From: Noviherbaspirillum pedocola
GTDB taxonomy: Bacteria > Pseudomonadota > Gammaproteobacteria > Burkholderiales > Burkholderiaceae_D
Reading direction: 5' to 3'
Assembly (NCBI RefSeq): GCF_016632335.1
Contig: NZ_JAEPBG010000019.1
Location: forward strand, 1-64,000
Length of the DNA: 64,000 nt
The notes under the pieces were generated by a model, which searched no databases, was not told the origin of the DNA, and saw only the letters and a list, made by a program, of their open reading frames with translations. A program made the position numbers and the translations under genes. This document shows positions 58,961 through 64,000 of this stretch, piece after piece; position 1 is the first letter of the stretch, and every line of letters begins with the position of its first letter.

Positions 58961-59263
58961 ATGCCCAAAGCCTATGTCGTCGCGGAGATCCGCGTCACCA
59001 ATCCCGAGAAGTACGCGGACTACCGCGCGCTGTCCACTGCCGCCAACGAACAATACGGCGGCACCTGGCTGGCCAGAGGCGGCGAACGGGTGCAGCTCGA
59101 AGGCGAGGACGAGCAGCACAACGCCGGCTGGCGCAGCGTCATCGTCGAATTCCCGTCGCTGGCCGCGGCGCGCGCCTGGTACGACTCGCCGGAATACGCA
59201 AAGGCGCGCGAGATCCGCACCGCCAATTCCATCGGCCGGCTCTTCATCATCGAAGGCGTTTGA
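58961..59263 (+). CDS. DUF1330-domain protein
   Basis: A 100-residue ferredoxin-like-fold protein: MPKAYVVAEIRVTNPEKYADYR, RGGERVQLEGED, VIVEFPSLAAARAWYDSPEYAKAREIR. This is the DUF1330 pattern, related to dimeric alpha/beta-barrel (ABM-like) proteins. No activity is established. The ATG at 58961 has aaggagaag just upstream, and the preceding gene ends 13 bp before, supporting co-transcription. Confidence 0.92.
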   Translation: MPKAYVVAEIRVTNPEKYADYRALSTAANEQYGGTWLARGGERVQLEGEDEQHNAGWRSVIVEFPSLAAARAWYDSPEYAKAREIRTANSIGRLFIIEGV

Positions 59264-59426
59264 GTTCAGCGCCGGCATGGCTTACATGCCGATGTAATTC
59301 CTGCCGGCATCCATTGCTTCCCGAGCCCGCCCGCGCAGCCATGCTGCGTCTGGCATGCGCATTGCTGGTCATAGCCGCATTGTTTTGGCCATCACGTATC
59401 CGCGCAAGGAACCGGCAAACCTTTTC

Positions 59427-61697
59427 ATGACTGTTACGCGGCATCCCGCTCCCACCAGCCCGGCGCTTGTTCCGGAAGCACTGCGTCTTTACGACCTGGT
59501 TCCCGGCGGCATCTGCATGCTCGATGCGCAGGGCTACTTCATCGGCGCCAACGCGTTCTACTGCGACTTCGTCGGCTACAGCCTCGAAGAATTGCTGCGC
59601 ATGCGCGTGGCCGACATCACGCATCCGGAAGACCGCGAACGGGACCACATTGCGCTGCGACAGCTGATGGAGGGCGACAACGATGTCTACAGCGTTGAAA
59701 AGCGCTATTTCCACAAGGACGGTCGCATCTTGTGGGTAGGCATTTCCACCACCACGGTCCGGGATGCGCAGGGCCGGGTGCTGCATGCGCTGGGCATGGT
59801 GCGCGAGATCGGGGACCGCAAGCGCACCGAGGATGCGCTGCGCCAGGAAATCGATCGCAACCGGCAGATCGTGGAGGCCATACGCGAAGGCTTCGTACTG
59901 ATGGATCGCGACTATCGGGTGCTCAGGATCAATGCCGAAGGCTTGCGCATCGATGGTCGCGACGCCTCCAAGATCCTTGGCCGCACGCACTGGGAAGCCT
60001 GGCCCGGCTCGGAGCACTCGCCGCTGGGCGCGGCCTATCGTTGGGCAATGACGGAAAGCGTGCCGATCGCGCTCGAGCACTGCTATGGCTACAACGACCG
60101 GGAACTCTGGCTGGACATGCGCGCCTACCCTTCCGACGGTGGACTGGTGGTCTTCTTCCGCGATATCACCCGACGCAGGCACAACGAGCGCGCGATCCGC
60201 GAAAGCGAAGCCAAGTTCCGCGGCATTACCGATGCGATGCCGCAGATGGTCTGGTCCACGCGAGCCGACGGCCATCACGATTACTACAACCGGCAATGGT
60301 ATGACTACACCGGCGTGCCGGAAGGCACCACTGATGGCGAAGGCTGGAGCGGCATGTTCCATCCGGACGACCAGCCGCTGGCCTGGGAACGCTGGCGCCA
60401 CAGCCTGGCCACTGGCGAGCCGTATGAAGTGCATTACCGGCTGCGCCACCGCTCGGGCCAGTACCGATGGAATCTCGGCCGCGCGCTGCCGGTGCGCGAC
60501 GAATCCGGCGCGATCATCCGCTGGATGGGCACCTGCACCGACATCCACGACCAGAAGCTCGCCGAAGAGGAGCTCAAGGCGGCGAGCCGGCGCAAGGATG
60601 AATTCCTCGCGATGCTGGCGCATGAGCTGCGCAATCCGCTCGCGCCGATCGCTACGGCCGCGCAATTGCTGACGCTGACGGCCAACGATGCGAAGCGGGT
60701 GCGCCAGTCCAGCGACATCATCAGCAGGCAGGTGCGGCACATGACCGGCCTGGTCGATGACCTGCTCGATGTGTCGCGCGTCACCCGCGGGCTGGTGAGC
60801 CTGGAGATGGCACGTATCGATGTCAAGCCGCTGCTGGCCGCCGCCATCGGACAGGCGCGGCCATTGATCGAAGCGCGCCGGCACCGGTTGCAGACCGGCT
60901 TCGATGCCGGCCCCGCGATCGTGCTTGCAGACCGGGTGCGCATGATCCAGGTGATTGCGAACCTGCTCAACAATGCCGCCAAGTACACGCCGCCCGGCGG
61001 TGAAATCCGGCTGTCGATTTCGCTGCGGCATGCCGTTGCGGAGATTGCAGTGAGCGACAACGGCAGCGGCATCGATGCGGCGCTGATGCCGCATATCTTC
61101 GATCTCTTCACCCAGGCCGAACGCACGCCGGACCGCTCGCAGGGAGGACTTGGCCTCGGACTGGCGCTGGTCAAGAGCATCATGGCGCTGCATGGCGGCA
61201 GTGTCGCCGCGCACAGCGACGGCCCCGGTTGCGGCAGCACCTTCACGCTTTCGCTGCCGCTAGTCGACGAAGGAGAAGCGCCGCAGGACGAAGCGTCCGG
61301 TACGAGTGAGTCGCCGCCATTGCTGCAGCCGCTGCGCCTGATGATCGTGGATGACAATGCCGACGCCGCCGACACCCTGGCCGCGCTGCTGCGCGCCAGT
61401 GGGCATGACGTGACGGTGCGGGAAGACGCGAAGAGCGCGCTCGACGCTGCGCGCCGGGATGCGCCGCAGGTCTTCATCCTCGACATCGGCCTGCCGGACA
61501 TCGATGGTTATGAGCTCGCGCGACGTTTGCGCGCCGATCCGGGAACGCAGAATGCGCTGCTGATCGCGCTGACCGGCTACGGCCAGCCGCATGATCGGGT
61601 GCTGTCGCGCACCGCCGGCTTCGACCATCACTTCGTCAAGCCAGCCGAGCCAGCCGAGCTGATGGCGGCGCTGAAGAAAGGGCGGCCCCAGGCTTGA
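59427..61697 (+). CDS. Hybrid PAS sensor histidine kinase with C-terminal receiver
   Basis: A soluble sensor kinase of 756 residues if started at ATG 59427 (MTVTRHPAPTSPALVPEAL); an ATG at 59355 would add 24. Domains: three PAS/PAC units (~15-135, ~140-260, ~260-385, the last with WYDYTGVPEGTTDGEGWSGM), HisKA with H-box FLAMLAHELRNPLAPIATA (~395-410), HATPase (LLNNAAKYTPPGG, VSDNGSGID, GGLGLGLALVKSI) and a receiver (LMIVDDNADAADTLAALL, acceptor Asp in VFILDIGLPDIDGY) without an output domain. No partner regulator gene is adjacent. It converges on the hydrolase gene, with 9 bp between stop codons. Confidence 0.92.
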   Translation: MTVTRHPAPTSPALVPEALRLYDLVPGGICMLDAQGYFIGANAFYCDFVGYSLEELLRMRVADITHPEDRERDHIALRQLMEGDNDVYSVEKRYFHKDGRILWVGISTTTVRDAQGRVLHALGMVREIGDRKRTEDALRQEIDRNRQIVEAIREGFVLMDRDYRVLRINAEGLRIDGRDASKILGRTHWEAWPGSEHSPLGAAYRWAMTESVPIALEHCYGYNDRELWLDMRAYPSDGGLVVFFRDITRRRHNERAIRESEAKFRGITDAMPQMVWSTRADGHHDYYNRQWYDYTGVPEGTTDGEGWSGMFHPDDQPLAWERWRHSLATGEPYEVHYRLRHRSGQYRWNLGRALPVRDESGAIIRWMGTCTDIHDQKLAEEELKAASRRKDEFLAMLAHELRNPLAPIATAAQLLTLTANDAKRVRQSSDIISRQVRHMTGLVDDLLDVSRVTRGLVSLEMARIDVKPLLAAAIGQARPLIEARRHRLQTGFDAGPAIVLADRVRMIQVIANLLNNAAKYTPPGGEIRLSISLRHAVAEIAVSDNGSGIDAALMPHIFDLFTQAERTPDRSQGGLGLGLALVKSIMALHGGSVAAHSDGPGCGSTFTLSLPLVDEGEAPQDEASGTSESPPLLQPLRLMIVDDNADAADTLAALLRASGHDVTVREDAKSALDAARRDAPQVFILDIGLPDIDGYELARRLRADPGTQNALLIALTGYGQPHDRVLSRTAGFDHHFVKPAEPAELMAALKKGRPQA

Positions 61698-61706
61698 TCC
61701 TCTAAC

Positions 61707-62510
61707 TCAACGCAGGCCTTCCTCGCGCAGCAGGCGCTCGGTTTCCTCTGCCACCAGCTCCGCCGCATCGGCGTACACGTCATGGCCGCTGCCCTCTGCG
61801 ACCACGAATCTGCCGCGCAGCGACGAGGCGGCGAGCCGTTCCTGCGTTTGCCGCCATAGCGCTTCGATCGCAGGCGGACTCGCATGGTCGGTGGCCGCGA
61901 TGACCAGCATCGGCGAGCGCGGCTGCGCGCGCATGCGCCGCATCTGCGCCTGTGACAGTTGCGCGCCTTTCCACTCGAGATACGCCAGCGAGCGATGCGC
62001 GCGCGGTGCGTGTCCTTCGAAGGGATTGTCGAGCGCTGGTTCAAAGGGGCTCGCCGCGTCGAGCAGCACCAGCGCCGCCGTCTGTGCTGCATAGGCCCGC
62101 GCGAAATACTGCGCATACAGGCCGCCCAGAGAATGACCGACCAGCACGACTGGCGCGTGGCCATACAGCCGGTCCAGCAAGCGATGCAGCCTGCGGCTGC
62201 TTTCCCTTGCCATCAGCGGGCCGCGCGGATGACGCCGGTGATAGTGGCTCTTGCCATAGCCGATGCGGTTGTAGATCAGCACTCCCGAGGAGCGATTAAG
62301 CCTTTCGATGAACTCGGCCGGCCACGAGTCCATGCCGCGTCCCATCCCGCTTTCCAGCACCAGCGCCGGCTGCTCGCCGGGATAGCGGCAGTATTGCAAC
62401 TGATACGTCGAAAAGTCGGCGATGTCGCAGACCGGGGTCGCGCTGGCGGCGGCGGAAACCAGCAACGCGCAAAAGAAAACACGCAGTGTCATTCGGCAGG
62501 AGGAGGGCAT
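61707..62510 (-). CDS. Exported alpha/beta hydrolase
   Basis: An alpha/beta-hydrolase-fold protein of 267 residues from ATG 62510; ATG 62492 would give 261. The frame is open farther upstream but without protein-like sequence. A signal peptide (MTLRVFFCALLVSAAASA) precedes the mature part. The nucleophile elbow is VVLVGHSLGGLYAQYF (GHSLG), with an acidic residue region (VLLDAASPFEPALD) and the catalytic histidine in VAEGSGHDVYADAAELV. GMGRGMDSWPAEFIERL marks the oxyanion side. The substrate is unknown; an esterase or lipase is likely. Confidence 0.85.
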   Translation of the reverse strand: MPSSCRMTLRVFFCALLVSAAASATPVCDIADFSTYQLQYCRYPGEQPALVLESGMGRGMDSWPAEFIERLNRSSGVLIYNRIGYGKSHYHRRHPRGPLMARESSRRLHRLLDRLYGHAPVVLVGHSLGGLYAQYFARAYAAQTAALVLLDAASPFEPALDNPFEGHAPRAHRSLAYLEWKGAQLSQAQMRRMRAQPRSPMLVIAATDHASPPAIEALWRQTQERLAASSLRGRFVVAEGSGHDVYADAAELVAEETERLLREEGLR

Positions 62511-62842
62511 GGGCGCTCGCGGAGAAATAGGGACGGCGAGCCGGCATCGACGGCATCGCGATCGGCGGAAAGCGCCGACGTGTGCACTGGGTGGGAATTT
62601 TCGATAAGCGGTTGCAGCGCTCGAAAGCGGAGTCGTGGCGACCGGTGCCGATAGCAATCGAAGGTGATGACCTGCGCTCGCACTCAATTTCAATACGGCG
62701 GGCAGCAGCGGACGGCCAAGCGTGCGTAGGTATCCGCCTGAAGCAGTGAAGCGCACGGCGATGCGCCGCAACAGCCACGCCGGCCCTGCCACTTCGCAGG
62801 GCAACGGGCGCGCATGCCGCAAGCAAAGGTCACCTGGACACG
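62511..62842. other. Intergenic region with eroded ankyrin-gene start
   Basis: No complete gene is visible. From about 62750 the frame of the ankyrin gene is already open and its last part (AHAASKGHLDTVNALI) looks like an ankyrin repeat, while farther upstream the frame loses similarity and meets a TGA at 62747. The region also must hold the promoter of the divergent hydrolase. Confidence 0.5.
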
Positions 62843-63283
62843 GTGAACGCGCTGATCAATGCTCGGGCCGATATCAATCTGGCCAACCGGGATGACGTGA
62901 CTCCGCTGATGGCTGCTATGGACGGAGGACATGTCGCGGTGGTGGATGCGCTCCTTCGCAATGGAGCCGAGGTCAATTGCGCTGATTCATTGGATGGATC
63001 GACCGCGGTCATCAAAGCCACAATGAAAGGCAGTATCGTCATGCCAAGCATGCTGTTGGAAAAGGGTGCCGGGGTTCATCAGGAACGACAGCTTGACAGC
63101 TTAACTGCACTGATGTTGGCAGCCGTTAGCGGTCAGATCGAATTGGTGGAAGCTCTGCTGCGCGTGGGCGCGAACGTTAATCATGCCAATCGAGATGGCA
63201 TGACTGCGGTGAAGTTGGCCAAGCATAAAGGCCGTACCGAAGTCGTTAACGCTTTGCTCAGGAAAGCCGCCATGGATGATTAG
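62843..63283 (+). CDS. Ankyrin-repeat protein, probably 5'-truncated
   Basis: From a GTG at 62843 the frame encodes 146 residues with about four ankyrin repeats: NARADINLANRDDVTPLMAAMDGGHVAVVDALLRNGAEVN, LDGSTAVIKATMKG, DSLTALMLAAVSGQIELVEALLRVGANVN, and DGMTAVKLAKHKGRTEVVNALL. The frame upstream of the GTG still encodes half a repeat (ASKGHLDT), so the true N terminus, probably with more repeats and a signal peptide, seems lost. There is no good ribosome-binding site. Composition is less GC-rich than neighbours. It may be a pseudogene. Confidence 0.6.
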   Translation: MNALINARADINLANRDDVTPLMAAMDGGHVAVVDALLRNGAEVNCADSLDGSTAVIKATMKGSIVMPSMLLEKGAGVHQERQLDSLTALMLAAVSGQIELVEALLRVGANVNHANRDGMTAVKLAKHKGRTEVVNALLRKAAMDD

Positions 63284-63588
63284 AACCCTGGGCGGAAAAA
63301 TTACATGAGCTTGGGTAAAGAGAGTACCTGGTGAAAGACGCAGGCATGCCTTGGCTGGTGACCGGAAGGTGCCAAAGTGTCGTGAAGAAAAGCCCGAACC
63401 GAAATCGTTGCTATTTGACCCAATCTCAGCGAGCGGGATCGTCCGTCCCGTGAAGTTGCACGGACCGGCGTGGCGATTACGTAAGCTCGCCAAAGTTGCG
63501 CACCATGTCTATCGGTGATGAAGCCATGAATGACTTCGGCCACGCGGATAATGATTGCCACCCGCGCAGCTGGGGTCAGGTACATGTC
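63284..63588. other. Intergenic region
   Basis: About 305 bp lie between the ankyrin gene and the convergent DJ-1/PfpI gene. Short open frames exist on both strands but none has a ribosome-binding site or protein-like composition. No terminator hairpin with a T tract was found. Confidence 0.4.
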
Positions 63589-64000
63589 TCAGGCATCCAC
63601 CCCCACCGACGATGCCTTCTCATCCGGGGTCCCGCGCACGCTGGCCATCACGCGCTCGCCCAAGGCCGCGATGAAGGCGCGGTTGAAAGCCGGAATATCG
63701 TCCGGCTTCCTGCTGGAAACCAGGTTGCCGTCGACCACGACTTCCTGGTCCACCCAGTTGCCGCCGGCATTGCGGATGTCGTCCTGCAGCGATGGCCATG
63801 AGGTCATCGTCCTGCCCTTGACCAGCCCGGTCGACACCAGCAGCCAGCCGCCATGGCAGATCACCGCGATCGGCTTGCCCTCGGCCGCCATCGCTTCAAC
63901 AAAGCGGCGCGCCTCGGGAATCATGCGGATCGCATCGCCATTCATCACGCCGCCGGGCAAGAGCACGGCGTCGAAGTCGGCCGGATCTGCCTGATCGAAC
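63589..64000 (-). CDS. DJ-1/PfpI-family protein (partial, start beyond the window)
   Basis: The C-terminal ~137 residues of a class I glutamine amidotransferase-like protein. The frame runs off the right edge (FDQADPADFDAVLLPGGVMNGD at the edge). The nucleophile elbow is KPIAVICHGGWLLVSTGLVKGR with the reactive cysteine followed by HG, as in PfpI/YhbO-type members. TSWPSLQDDIRNAGGNWVDQEVVVDGNLVSSRKPDDIPAF matches the family's C-terminal segment. Members act as glyoxalase/deglycase-like stress proteins or peptidases. The N-terminal third is not in the window. Confidence 0.92.
   Translation of the reverse strand, partial: FDQADPADFDAVLLPGGVMNGDAIRMIPEARRFVEAMAAEGKPIAVICHGGWLLVSTGLVKGRTMTSWPSLQDDIRNAGGNWVDQEVVVDGNLVSSRKPDDIPAFNRAFIAALGERVMASVRGTPDEKASSVGVDA

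Overview
The window is GC-rich and gene-dense, with long open antisense frames that are coding shadows. The 23S/5S rRNA ends and the gene content (class I arginyl-tRNA synthetase followed by a SPOR protein and DsbA, aceK beside isovaleryl-CoA dehydrogenase, liu genes mixed with bio genes) suggest a betaproteobacterium of the Burkholderiales, perhaps Oxalobacteraceae-like. This placement is inference; no database was searched.

Layout. 1-1600: end of an rRNA operon (23S tail, 5S, terminator), then a decayed IS3-family insertion sequence. 1605-7149: a signalling set made of an HDOD-GAF histidine kinase, a REC-PAS-GGDEF-EAL protein and a Sel1-repeat protein. 7.2-12 kb: an HPF-like ribosome factor, a TerC membrane protein, a small exported protein, and a minus-strand pair (acyl-CoA synthetase, beta-lactamase-fold hydrolase). 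12.2-17.5 kb: a GGCT-like protein, argS, a SPOR protein, dsbA, an SDR and a BtuF-like receptor. 17.5-37.3 kb: a leucine/isovalerate degradation (liu) region. It has a MerR-type regulator (LiuR), two nearly identical 16-bp putative operators, liuA, aceK, a thiolase, an SDR, a second acyl-CoA dehydrogenase, an isomerase-rhodanese fusion, a YchJ-type protein, liuB, liuC, the complete biotin set bioA-F-D-B and liuD, whose product carries biotin. A ~600-bp imperfect inverted repeat flanked by hexanucleotide tandem repeats sits inside this region.

37.5-53.4 kb: a Tpt1/KptA RNA 2'-phosphotransferase, then a polymorphic-toxin island on the minus strand. The island has a 4,530-residue YD/RHS-repeat protein with a Gly-Asn tract, a non-YD insert, a LysM domain, a hydrophobic segment and an AT-rich ParB-like C-terminal domain. 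A coupled DUF7660-like immunity candidate follows, then two further immunity-like genes, each preceded by a short orphan frame that looks like the tail of a lost toxin. The outermost immunity-like gene has an in-frame stop.

54.0-64 kb: ghrA-like reductase, liuE (HMG-CoA lyase, the last leucine-pathway step, now about 17.7 kb from liuD), a DUF1289 protein, an MBL hydrolase, an outer-membrane beta-barrel, a nitronate monooxygenase-like enzyme, a DUF1330 protein, a hybrid PAS histidine kinase, an alpha/beta hydrolase, a 5'-eroded ankyrin gene and a DJ-1/PfpI protein cut by the window edge.

The liu products can turn isovaleryl-CoA into acetoacetate and acetyl-CoA. The bio genes supply the cofactor of the LiuB/LiuD carboxylase, and aceK controls entry of acetyl-CoA carbon into the glyoxylate shunt. 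The most interesting parts are the toxin/immunity array with orphan remnants, the paired LiuR operators, the isomerase-rhodanese fusion and the large inverted-repeat element.
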